Translations under genes and position numbers: made by a program
Origin: Celoporthe dispersa
Lineage: Eukaryota > Ascomycota > Sordariomycetes > Diaporthales > Cryphonectriaceae
Direction of reading: 5' to 3'
Length of the DNA stretch: 64,000 nt
NCBI GenBank assembly: GCA_016584495.1
Contig: WAID01000007.1
Location: 186,001 to 250,000, forward strand
Notes under the pieces: generated by a model
Database searches by the model: none
What the model saw: only the letters and a program-made list of their open reading frames with translations
Told to the model about the DNA's origin: nothing
Shown: positions 1 through 9,948 of the stretch, piece by piece
How the letters are laid out: each line of letters starts with the position of its first letter
Position numbering within the stretch: position 1 is the first letter of the stretch

Positions 1-1050
1 CTGGCCTTTGCCTCGTGTATGAGGTGCCGGAGGTGCAGGACGGGGAGGAACCCGTACTGCGACGAGCTGTTCCGGCTGAACTTCAGCGGGAGGAGGGATG
101 ATGGGAGTACGGTGGCGGTGCTGGCGGGGGAGGGGGAGGAGAGAGACGCACCTCAGGTGGGCGGGCTCTTCTTTGGGCAGAGCAGCATGGCGCGGACCGC
201 GCTGGTGAGGGAGGAGAGCTGTGTCAAGGTCGGGGATGTGGGAGCCGCGGACCTGAGGCTGTGTGCCAGCCTGGGCTGTGGGATTCAGACGGGCGCCGGC
301 ACCATCATGTGAGTAGTATGATCAGTACAGCTCTCCTTGACAGTTCTCCTCGCACAGGGCAAGAAGTACACAGCTGCTCTTTTCTCCTCTATCCTTTTCT
401 TTTCTCTCTTCCTCTCTCTTTCTCCTCTCACAGTACTGATTGATGTCGGTCATGTATCCCAGGAACGTCATCAAACCACCTCCGGGTCAAGGCTGGCCAT
501 CTTTGGCGGCGGTGCCGTGGGCCTCGCTGCCCTCCTCGCTGCCCAGCTCACCTCGCCAGCCTGTATCGTCCTGGTCGACATCTCGCAGACCAAACTAGAC
601 ATGATCCCTAAGTCGATCCTCGGGCCCGAGACGCACCTGTACAATGCACTGGACAGGTCCAACGAGGAGGTCGCCGCGGAGTTGCGCAAGTTCGCACCTG
701 ACGAGCACGGCATGGACTTCGCGCTGGACTGCGTCGGGGACGAGAACATTGTCAAGGCGGCACATTTGGCCCTGGACAAGATGGGCACGCTCGTGACCGT
801 CGGGTCTGGGGTGGACGCGAATGCTGCTGGCTATAGCCTTGCGGCGCACCTGGTCAAGGGCATCACGCACCGGGGGACGCATCAGGGAGACTCTGTGCCT
901 AGGCAGATGATACCGAGGCTACTTGCCATGTACAAGGAGGGCCGGTTTCCTTTTGACAAGCTGTTGACTGAGTTTAGGTTTGAGGAGATGGACAAGGCGC
1001 TGGAAGAGATGAAGCAAGGCAGGGTGGTCAAGCCTCTCTTGGTAATGTAA
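1..1050 (+). CDS. Zinc-dependent alcohol dehydrogenase, aryl-alcohol type (5' end outside window)
   Basis: The product should oxidise an alcohol (probably aryl or benzyl) to the aldehyde with NAD(P) in the cytosol. Translation starts at base 1 inside the catalytic domain. Four cysteines of the structural zinc lobe are seen at codons 6, 9, 12 and 20 (C-x2-C-x2-C-x7-C), followed by an LNFSGRR stretch typical of aryl-alcohol dehydrogenases. The Rossmann signature FGGGAVGLAALLA lies just after the intron, and the end GRVVKPLLVM is a normal MDR-family C-terminus. One intron is inferred at 309-462 (GTGAGT...CCCAG); it joins GTIM to NVIKPP in the expected frame. Within the next codons the frame is broken: at the GGG run 484-486 one G appears to be missing, because NVIKPPPG and SRLAIFGGG are in different frames. 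With one base added the visible part is 298 residues. Substrate is not readable from sequence. Confidence 0.85.
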
Positions 1051-1620
1051 CTCATCATGATCGATATGTCATAATTACTCTCCAGGTGCAAAGGAAAAGG
1101 GAAAAAGCAAATTAACAAGGAGAAGAGAAAGAAAAGAAAAAAAAAGAAAAGGCAGCCAAATAGTAATAACCTTGAATAAATAATATCAACGGGATGAGAG
1201 CTACGGTCACGTCTGGACTGCTCGTCACAGAGATCCATATGGGAGAAAGACAAATCCTCTGCATTAATCTCTCCTATATCTTGATTACATTCTCAAGATG
1301 GCTCCCTATCCAAAGTTGGTACTGTTTCGATTTCCTAAACAAGAACGGGCATTCCTGCTGTGTGTCCAAGCATATAACCGAGCCGGCTATTTGTTTTCAA
1401 CCCCTCACACCCAACTCTTACACCGTCACACCTAGGAGGGATATTGAGCTGAGATGCCACAAGACTGCTAATCACCTGGGCGGACTTGCAGCCATCAGCA
1501 TAACTTCATATCTGCTTAGGTATCTTTTCTCCTCAGCTGGCTTCTCCTCTCCTCACCTGGACAACCTGTCTGCGGGGGTCGACAGATGCGACCCAAGCAA
1601 GACCTGCTCCCCCCGTCAAC
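1051..1620. other. Intergenic spacer between the ADH and the dehydratase gene
   Basis: No gene is seen. A purine-rich A/G stretch at about 1090-1155 follows the ADH stop and probably belongs to its 3' region. The rest is the presumed promoter and leader of the gene at 1621; no clear TATA element or upstream ORF stands out. Confidence 0.5.
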
Positions 1621-2776
1621 ATGGCCACACTCTTCACAGCCACCACCTCACGCCTCTGCACCAGGCACGCCCGCCACAGCACAAGAACCCTCACCACCGC
1701 CGCAGAAGCCGCCCAGGCCATGCTACAGACCTTCCAAGCCCAGACCAGGACCGTCCGCCAGGCCCTCGACCCCCACCAGCTCCAGAAGCTCAGCCTGACC
1801 CTCGGCAGGACCAACCTCCACCCAGGCCTCGACATAACCTCCGCTCCGCCACCAGCCGGAACGCCCCTGCCCCCGGGCTACCACCTCGTCTACTTCTGCC
1901 CAGCCCAGCCCGAGGCCGACCTCGGCGCAGACGGCACGGACAGGACCTTCAATGCGCCTGCGCCTTTCTCGCGGCGCATGTGGGCGGGCGGGAGGATGAG
2001 CTGGGTCCGCGGTGTGCCCCCTGCGGGTGGGCGACGAGGTGGAGGAGCGGACGAGGCTGGTGGGTGCTGTGGCCAAGAGGAGCCGGGCCGGGGGGAGATG
2101 GTCCTGGTGGACGTGGAGAAGGCGTACTGGGGGCCTCGGGGGTTGGCTCTGGTGGATCGGAGGTCGTGGGTGTTTCGACCGCCACCGGTAGCGGAGGAGA
2201 AGGAGGAGGAGAAGGCTGCTGGGTCAACTGCGCCGAGGGCGGTGGCGGCTAGGCGTTCGAGTGTTGAGGATGTGAGGGCGGGTGCTTCTGGTGAGCTGAA
2301 TGGAAGGAGAGGGAGACAGACAGAGAGAGTCTGGGTGCCCGGCTGATGATAGCTCTGCACACGGTTTCACTCATTACTGACCGCTGGTGAACGAAGTAGG
2401 CCCTCCCCAGCGCAGGCTCAGCTGGTCCCCCGTCGCCCTGTTCCGCTTCTCCGCGCTGACCTTCAACGCTCACATGATACACTACAACGAGTCCTGGACA
2501 AGAGGCGTCGAGGGCCACCCCGGCGTTGTCGTCCATGGCCCCCTCAACCTCATCAGCATGATGGACTACTGGAGAGACGTGCACGGGGGGGAGGACGGTC
2601 GCGAGGCAGCGGAGATTAGCTACCGGGCCCTCTCGCCGCTTTATGCTGGGGATGAGTATGCGATCCGGACCGGCTCGGTGGTGGCGGGGGACGGCGAGAA
2701 GGGGACGACCTGGGAGCTTGCTGTTGCCAAGGGCGACACGGTGTGCATGAAGAGTGCCATCACTGCCCATGCATAG
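1621..2776 (+). CDS. HTD2/mesaconyl-CoA hydratase-like hot-dog dehydratase, probably mitochondrial
   Basis: The product resembles fungal MaoC/FAS1-type dehydratases (mitochondrial 3-hydroxyacyl-thioester dehydratase HTD2 or mesaconyl-C4-CoA hydratase), which add or remove water on acyl thioesters. The N-terminus MATLFTATTSRLCTRHARHS is Arg/Ser/Thr-rich without acids, as in a mitochondrial presequence. The C-terminal hot-dog core has ALFRFSALTFNAHMIHYN, matching the hydratase signature around the catalytic Asn/His, followed by VVVHGPLNLISMMDYW. One intron is inferred at 2291-2396 (GTGAGC...GAAG, branch TTACTGACC); exon phases 1/2 fit. The frame is broken twice: LRVGDEVEERTRLVGAVAKR lies in another frame, entered at the C5 run 2017-2021 (one extra C) and left at the G6 run 2090-2095 (one missing G). 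The two shifts cancel. Corrected length is 349 residues. The start is the first ATG in frame and gives a sensible presequence. Confidence 0.78.
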
Positions 2777-3568
2777 GATCCAGGGGCTTGTCCTTCTGGA
2801 GTATCATCACTACCTATATTGAAGAGCAGGTTCTGACAAGAGAACTGGTCAAGACTGTGCAGTATGTTGTGTGCTGAAAGAAACAACCCAGACGGTATTC
2901 AGCACAGCCAACCATGGATGAGCTGCAGTCTACAACAAGGGCAAACGAATGTTGGCTCCAGGCAGGCACCAGAAGAGATTAATTACTACTGCAAGCAGGA
3001 TTCATTACAAATGAAGCCTATTCGAAAAGACATTTCCAGGAAGAATGATGCATGTCCAACTTATTGCACCCTCATGCCGGGCGAACAGTACGGTTACAGT
3101 GGGTTCAGTAGGACCTTCCAGGGCTTTGGTCAACTACCATTTAGCGGATCCCAGGCCCCTGTCCCGCCGTACTGTCCAGCTAACGCGGCTCAGCAGCCCC
3201 CTGCAGCTCAACAACAGCGCCGCGCCACCAGGTCCTGGCAGCCGTGGACAGGGGGGAGGCCCGGCTATCTTGGCGCATCCTCCCTCCTCTCCCGCCTCCT
3301 TCGCCTCGACGCCGACAGTGGTCGACGCCCAGCAAAAAAAGTCAACAGGCAGACCACCAGAAGATGCATTGCCGTGAGGGGGAGCACGCCGTCCTCCTCG
3401 CCTCAGTCCCGGTCCTCGACGAACACGCCCCAGGGACCTATCCCGAGGTCATCGAACCCTGCCGGCGGCACAGATCACAGACAGCCGCCACGCTGATCGC
3501 CGCCCCCCCCCCTTCCCCCTCGACCCACGTCCACGACCCTGCGGGCGCGACTCTCAACAACACCCACA
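2777..3568. other. Intergenic spacer, presumed promoter and leader of the glycosyltransferase
   Basis: Open frames across this stretch (for example 2864-3496) have no recognisable domain and run through what looks like 3' UTR of the upstream gene and a C-rich leader of the downstream one. I see no gene. Confidence 0.45.
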
Positions 3569-5063
3569 ATGTTCCCGCGGGTGGCTGGCCCGCGCCGGCT
3601 CGCCGGGACGGTCGTCCTCGTCCTTGTCGCCTGGAGCCTCGTCCTGTGGCTCTTCCTGCCCTACGACAACCCGATCCTCCTCTTCGTGCAGTTCTCTACC
3701 TCCCGCCTGCTCTCCCTCTTCCGCTCCTCGGCCGACGACGAGCGCCTCCTCCTCGAGAAGCCCGGGCGCTTCCCCTTTACCGACGACGAGGTGGCGTATG
3801 TGGTCAAGACGGGCTACGGCACGCAGCACCGCGTGCCGGCGCTGCTGGAGGCGTCGAGGAGCATCGGCACGGGGACCCGGTACGAGGAGGACAATATCCT
3901 GGTCGTGGGGGACTTTGCCGGAGAGCTGGACTTCCAGGGTCGGCATGTTGTGATCCATGACATGGTCGCGGCGGTCATGGAGGACGAGGCCGTGGTCCGG
4001 ATGGAGACGAAGAACACCGAGCGCATGCAGAAATACGCAAACATGACGAGGGCCATCTCGGACGGGAACAAGGAGGAGGCAGAGCGGTATTCCAAGGCCG
4101 TGGGGTGGGAGCTGGACGCCCTGAAGGTGAGATCACAACCGGACACACCCCCACCCCCCCTCAGCCCTCACGACAGAACAGTGCCTCTTCATGGGTGATG
4201 CCGGGGCCTGCCCTGCTGACCGCCTACAACCCCCAAATTGTAGTTCATACCGAGCCTGCAGCTGGCATGGAGGCAGCTGCCCGGCAAGAAGTGGTACATC
4301 ATGCAGGACGACGACACCTTCATGATCCGGCCGTCGCTGTACCGCTTCCTCGAGCACCTGGACCCGTCGTCGGAAGAGCTGTACCTGGGCAACGCGATCG
4401 GCGACTACAAGGGCCGCTTCGCGCACGGCGGGTCGAGCTTTATCCTGTCCAGCAGGGCCATGCGCCGGCTCCTGGACGACAGCCCGCAGGTCGTCTCGCA
4501 GGCCTACGTCGCGTCCCTGGACGAGACCTGGGGCGACAGGCTGGTGGCGACCACGCTCATGAAGGTGGGCATCTACCTGAGCGAGCGGTACGGGCACTTC
4601 TTCAACGGCGAGAGGCCCCTGATCACCAAGATCGCGGCGGACCGCATGTGCTCGCCGCTCGTGTCGTTCCACGGCCTGGCGCAGCCGGGAGCAGATGAAG
4701 GACGTGGGCAGGACGTTTGCGGACCTCGACCAGCCCGTGTTCTGGCGGGACCTGTGGCGCATCTACGGCCAGCCGAGCCTGGACGTCTTCGACCGGCTGC
4801 CGATCCGCATGGGCCAGGACCACGTGGGCAGGCAGGACGACCCGGCCATGAGGGTGCCTGGCGTCAGGTCGGTGGACAGGTGCGCCGCCGCGTGCGAGGG
4901 CCTCGGGAGGACATGTCTGGCCTGGACGTGGGACAGGACCACGGAGCTGTGCCTGATGAGCCCCTGGGTGATTGTCGGCGAGAAGCCGGCGGACAAGTTC
5001 TCGGGGCTGAACGTCAAGGAGGTGAAGAGGCTGGACAGCCAGTGCGGGAAGCAGTCGTACTGA
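3569..5063 (+). CDS. Type II membrane glycosyltransferase (GT31/DUF604-like) with C-terminal Cys-rich module
   Basis: The product is probably a Golgi glycosyltransferase acting on proteins or wall glycans. Residues about 11-33 form a single hydrophobic signal-anchor after a short basic N-terminus (MFPRVAGPRRLAG). After a stem region the catalytic domain shows WYIMQDDDTFM, where the Asp triplet is the expected metal and sugar-nucleotide site, followed by YLGNAIG and FAHGGSSFILS. The last about 90 residues have paired cysteines (CAAACEGLGRTCLAW ... LCLMSPW), resembling a PAN/apple-like module. One intron at 4127-4243 (GTGAGA...TTGTAG, branch CTGAC) splices LDALK to FIPSLQL in phase 0. An extra G in 4687-4689 shifts the frame inside FHGLAQP; after correction EQMKDVGRTF and the rest follow, giving 458 residues. 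Donor and acceptor substrates cannot be read. Confidence 0.8.
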
Positions 5064-6317
5064 GGGGACCGTCTGCCGGGTTCGGACGTGTTTCTCCCCT
5101 TCCTACATGTTGTGACTATATATCTTGCCATTCTCGGAGCTCTAGGAGAGGTGAAAATAGACAAATGATACCCCCCCCCTCCCGGCGCCTCCTTCCGGTC
5201 ACAGAAGATAGGAGCAGCAGGTATCGGTGCTCTTAACCTCGACCCTCAGGTTGCTCCAAAGCCATCATATTGCGACCATTTTTCAAATCATCCTCATGTA
5301 TGTATGGTAGGCGTCCATCACTGCAATGAGCGACAATACGCTCTCTTGCGTATAAAGTATCAGCACTAGAAAGGGTCTGCGGGCCGACGGGCTCTTGCTA
5401 CCTGTCCGTCCACCTGATGTACAAGTACAAACACACTAGTACGGATGCATACCACCCTGCTCTGCCCCGACAGGATGACGAAAGATGCGTGAGGAGGAGG
5501 CGGCGGTGGTGGTGGTGGCGTGTGTGTGCGTGTGTTGTGGGTGTGTGTGTGTGTGGCTTGTTAGGGCCCCCCCGCAGGCCATCACTGCTGTACTGACGTC
5601 AGGGGGAGGTCAAGAGGTCGCATCCTGATCCTGGACTGCCATCTGAAGGCTGCAGCTACAACGCCCCCCCCCCCTCCCATCCTCTCCCCTCCAAGGCCCT
5701 GCTGCTGTACCTACCACAGTGCTACACTGACGAAAGGGCCCAGGGGGCTGGGTCGAACTAATTCATTATATCCCTCTACTGGCCAAAAGCCGACCTGACT
5801 ACGTGCAACCAACCCAAGAAACAACAACACCCACACCTAAAGAGGAGAGACACACGCAGAGACACAGAGAACAAATCGCCTCGTTGAACATTCGCCTTTT
5901 TTCCTGGATAAACAAAAAATTAAAGAATACCTTGTCCAACAGAACCTAAGAGGAATCACAACACCCCCCTCCCCTGGAATTTCCCTAAGGTACGATCGAG
6001 AGAACCAAAAACCCAAAACCCCACCCATATTACCCACATGCTCGCGTGTCGATCTCGCTCGCTCATGGTGGCCCTGGTCCTGCTGCTGAGGCGCCTGTGA
6101 ACTTTAAACCCCCTCCTTTTTTATATTATATATCCATCTCACTCTTTCTCCCGACCAGCAGCGTACCCACAGCAGCAGCAGCAGCAGAAGACATCCTCGC
6201 GCGGGCTTCTCCTTTGTGTCCGAGGGATATTGTTTACTTACCAATCCACCTGTCGTCTTCCTTCCTCTACAGACTGCCTCCCTCCCCTACGACGAGAAAC
6301 GAGACCAGGTAGACATC
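5064..6317. other. Intergenic spacer upstream of KES1
   Basis: No gene is seen. It holds a (GT)n-rich stretch at about 5505-5555, C runs at 5665-5678, and pyrimidine-rich DNA with CAG triplets (6168-6187) just before the KES1 start, which is probably its leader. Confidence 0.5.
5594..5601. promoter_or_regulatory. Perfect TGACGTCA (CRE/ATF-type) palindrome
   Basis: The 8-bp full CRE half-site pair is the consensus for ATF/CREB bZIP dimers such as fungal Atf1. It sits about 720 bases upstream of the KES1 start and 530 downstream of the glycosyltransferase stop. An 8-mer is expected about once per 65 kb by chance, so function is only a possibility. Confidence 0.2.
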
Positions 6318-7820
6318 ATGGCCGACAACGTGCAGCCGAACCCGCAGGCCACGGGGAGCAGCTGGACCTCGTTCTTGAAGGTAAGCACGCTGCTGGCCCT
6401 CCCTCCCTCCCTCCTCTTCCTCTCTCTCTCTGTGTGCGCCCCCAACCAACCCAGCACACAAAGAGAGAGAGGAATACGAGACAAGAAGAAGTTGATGAAG
6501 CCGCCCTCCTGCTGACGCCCTGGCCCTCCGGTGCTCTCTAGTCCATCGCCTCCTTCAACGGCGACCTCTCCAGCCTGACCGCGCCGCCCTTCATCCTCTC
6601 CGGCATCTCCCTCACCGAGTACAGCTCCTACTGGTGCGAGCACCCGTCCGTCTTCGCCGCGCCCGCCAAGGAGGCCGACCCGCAGAAGCGCGCCATGCTG
6701 GTGCTCAAGTGGTTCCTCTCCACCCTGAAGCAGCAGTACGCCACCCGCAGCGAGAAGTACGGCAACGAGAAGAAGCCCCTGAACCCGTTCCTGGGAGAGC
6801 TGTTCCTGGGCACGTGGGAGGACGACGCGGGGACTACGGAGCTCATCAGCGAGCAGGTCAGGTATGGATAGAGAGAGACTGCAGGGGAGAGAGGGAGAGA
6901 GAGAGGAGAAGAGAAGAAGAAGGCTGACGAGTCGCGGGATTCACAAAAAAAAAAACAGCCACCACCCGCCCGCCACGGCCTACAGCATCACCAACATCCC
7001 CACAGGCGTGCACCTGGAGGGCTACAACGCACAAAAGGCGACGTTCGGCAAGACCATCAACATCAAGCAGATCGGCCACGCGATCCTGACGGTGCCGACG
7101 CCGTCGGGCGACGAGGAGACGTACCTCATCTCGCTGCCCTCGCTGCACGTCGAGAACCTGTTCCTGGGCGCGCCCTTCATCGAGCTCAACTCGGCCTCGT
7201 ACATCACCAGCTCGTCCGGGCTCACCGCCAAGATCGACTACGCCGGCAAGGGGTGGCTGTCGGGCAAGAAGAACAGCTTCGTCGCCACCCTGTACCCGAC
7301 GGGCCGCGAGAAGGAGGTCCTCTACAGCGCGTCGGGCCAGTGGACCAAGCAGTTCGAGATCCACGCCGGCCCCGCCAAGCACAGCTCCGCCGCCAACCTG
7401 GTCGACTCGTACGACGCCAGCGCCGCCGCCACCACCCCGCTCACCGTCGCCCCCGTCGAGAAGCAGCACCCGCTCGAGTCGCGCCGCGCCTGGCTCAAGG
7501 TCGCCGAGGCCATCCAGAAGGGCGACATGGACACCGTCGGCCGCGAGAAGGGCAAGATCGAGAACGCCCAGCGCGAGCTGCGCGCCAGGGAGAAGAGCGA
7601 GGGCCGCATGTGGCAGCGCAGGTACTTCTCTGTGCGCACCGACCCGGACCCCGTGCTGGGCCAGCTCGGCGCGCACGTCGGCGTGCCGGACCACGGCGAC
7701 GGGGACAAGACGGGAGGCGTGTGGCGCTTTGACCGGAGCAAGGCGGACAAGGCGAGAGCCGAGCCGCCCCTGGGCGAGGAGGAGCAGGTGGTCTTTGCCA
7801 GGGACCACCTCGGGCAGTAG
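6318..7820 (+). CDS. KES1: Oxysterol-binding protein homolog of the KES1/OSH4 type
   Basis: The product is a soluble lipid-transfer protein that exchanges sterol for phosphatidylinositol 4-phosphate between ER, Golgi and plasma membrane. Three exons are inferred: 6318-6380, 6542-6861 and 6959-7820, with introns 6381-6541 (GTAAGC...CTAG) and 6862-6958 (GTATGG...ACAG, branch CTGAC). The second intron splits the Ser codon of the family fingerprint EQVSHHPP (residues about 125-132), which is perfect after splicing. Other ORP marks are NPFLGELFLGTWE, SITNIPTGVHLEGYNAQK and the C-terminal WQRRYF. There is no PH, ankyrin or GOLD domain; 414 residues match the short yeast Kes1 type (434). The first exon, MADNVQPNPQATGSSWTSFL, aligns with the lid region. 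The frame is clean, unlike most neighbours. Confidence 0.93.
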
Positions 7821-8673
7821 CAGCAAGGTGGGGGGGAGGGGAAGAGCTCTAGGGTCGGCGGAGGAGAAGGGGGGCGGCATGTGTTGTAAGGTAGCCGAGT
7901 TGGGTCAAGACAGAAGAGAGAGAGAGAGAGGGAGAGACGAGGCAGGTGGGCGGCAGCACCGGCGTATCTGGCTCGGCCTTGCGCTGGTCTGAGAGACAGG
8001 TCACTGCACACACGAGAGAGAGAGAGGGAACATCATGGGATGAAAAGCATGCCTGCAATAATATATCAAGACGGCATACGTACACTAGAGAAGGGGGGGG
8101 GGGGGAGAAAGAGTGAGTGCATGACCTGGGTAGGTAGAGAGAGGCCTGGAGATACAACCAGGTTATACGCAATGTTTTTTTAACACTCCAATCTCGTGGT
8201 TCAGGTGGGCACAGGTGCCATCCATATATCTGCGTATCCCAGGTGATCTGTATCTGATGCGATCCGGGATCTCAACCAAAGTTTTTCAAAAACGCACACA
8301 AAGGTGATTGATAGGAGGATGGGAGGACGAATGGCACGCTGTCAAGAGGTAGGTGATCGGATGATTTCTCGTTTTTTAAACAAGGGCCACAAGGAACTAT
8401 CGCTCGCCGACCCCATCTGTTTCCTGGTTCAGTTTCCCAATGCAGGACCGCCCAAATAAAAAAAGGATACGGGCTCCCCCTCCCCCCGCAACACCACCTG
8501 CACCAACAAACCCCCACCTCCCATTTGTCCATTCCTCCAACAGAGGAGACGCCCTCATGTTTTAGGTTCTCATCTCAGTTCCTTGGGCAGGCTGCAAAAA
8601 TTCATTCCCCCCCAGAAGGGTTCCAAGAAACAATGCATTCTTGCTTTTTTTTCTTCTTCTTTTTCTTTTCCTT

Positions 8674-8715
<42 letters not shown>

Positions 8716-8759
8716 CCCCTCAACCCCCTTCTCCAACAAGTCCCGTTGGGTCTGCCTTC
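7821..8759. other. Convergent 3' spacer between KES1 and FBA1
   Basis: The spacer is bounded by two converging genes, so it holds two 3' ends. It contains G runs (about 8092-8104), (GA)n patches near 7915-7935 and 8015-8030, and the (CT)n array listed separately. No gene is seen. Confidence 0.55.
8679..8712. repeat. (CT)17 microsatellite
   Basis: An uninterrupted CT dinucleotide array, preceded by a T/C-rich tract (8645-8678). It lies about 50 bases beyond the FBA1 stop, so it is likely transcribed as GA repeats in the FBA1 3' UTR. Confidence 0.95.
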
Positions 8760-9948
8760 TTACAGCTGGCCGGCGGTGTTGAAGTCCTTGAGGGCCACGG
8801 TGACACGGGCAGTCATGGTCTTCTCACCCTCGCGAACCCAGACACGGGGGTCGAAGAACTTCTTGTTGGGCTTGTCCTCGCCATCGGGGTTGCCGACGGC
8901 GGTCATCAGGTAGTCCTTCTTGCCGAGGAAGAAGTCGCGCATTCCGGACATGTAGGCAAACTGCATGTCGGTGTCCATGTTGACCTTGACCACGCCCAGC
9001 TTGATGGCCTGCAGGTACTCGTCCTTGCTGGAGCCGGAGCCGCCGTGGAACACAAAGTACACGGGCTTGTCCTCCTTCTTGGACAGCTGCTCCTTGACGT
9101 ACGCCTGGTGCTTCCCGAGCAGCTCGGGGTGCAGCTTGACGTTGCCGGGCTTGTAGACACCTGTGGGCGGGCGGAAGCTGTCAGCCGGCTGATGGGCACT
9201 GGGCACTGGGCACTGGGTCTCTCGCCAGCTCATGCGGGGCTGGCCCGCAGGCCTGTCTGGACTTACCGTGGACGTTGCCGAAACCAGCGGCGATGGAGAA
9301 GTAGGGGCTGATGGTCTCGAGCTTCTTGACGATGGCCAGGATGTCCTCGGGCTGGGTGTAGAGGGAGTTGTTGTCAACGTCCTCGTTGTTGACGCCGTCC
9401 TCCTCACCGCCGGTGATACCGATCTCCATCTCGAGCCACTGCTTCATGGGGGCGGCACGCTTCAGGTAGGCAGCGGTGGTCTCGATGTTGAAGTCGACGG
9501 GCTCCTCCGACAGGTCGATCATGTGGGAGGAGAAGAGGGGCTCGCCGTGCTCCTTGAAGTACTTCTCGTCGGCGTCGAGCATGCCGTCGAGCCACGGCAG
9601 GAGCTTCTTGGCGCAGTGGTCGGTGTGCAGGACGACGGGGACGCCATATGTGGGCGCGATGGAGCGGATGTAGTGGGCGGCAGCGACAGAGCCGGCGATA
9701 GAGCCGGCCTGGTCGCCGTTGGCAACGCCCTTGCCGGCGAAGAAGGCAGCACCGCCCTGAGAGAACTGCAGGACGATGGGCGACTTGGCGTCGCGGGCAG
9801 CCTCGAGGGTGGCGACCACGGTCGAGCTGGAGGTGACGTTGATGGCGGGGATGGCGAACTCGTGCTCGCGGGCGTACTTGAACAGGGCCAGGACGTCATC
9901 GCCGACGATGACACCGGTCTTCCTGGAGAGAACGTCTTGGGCACCCAT
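8760..9948 (-). CDS. FBA1: Class II fructose-bisphosphate aldolase
   Basis: The product reversibly cleaves fructose 1,6-bisphosphate to dihydroxyacetone phosphate and glyceraldehyde 3-phosphate in cytosolic glycolysis and gluconeogenesis. The frame shows the class II zinc site HTDHCAKK, the GGEEDGVNNE segment (Glu ligand), GFGNVHG with a zinc-ligand His at the exon junction, and the phosphate loop FHGGSGSS, then VVKVNMDTDMQFAY. One intron at 9161-9266 (GTAAGT...CCACAG) splits the Gly codon of GNVHG-VYKPG. The spliced protein is 360 residues, equal to the yeast enzyme (359). MGAQDVLSRKTGV is the normal family start. The frame is clean. The gene diverges from SDH1 across 2 kb, and its 3' end faces KES1. 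The intron contains three tandem copies of GGGCACT (9194-9214, + strand). Confidence 0.97.
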
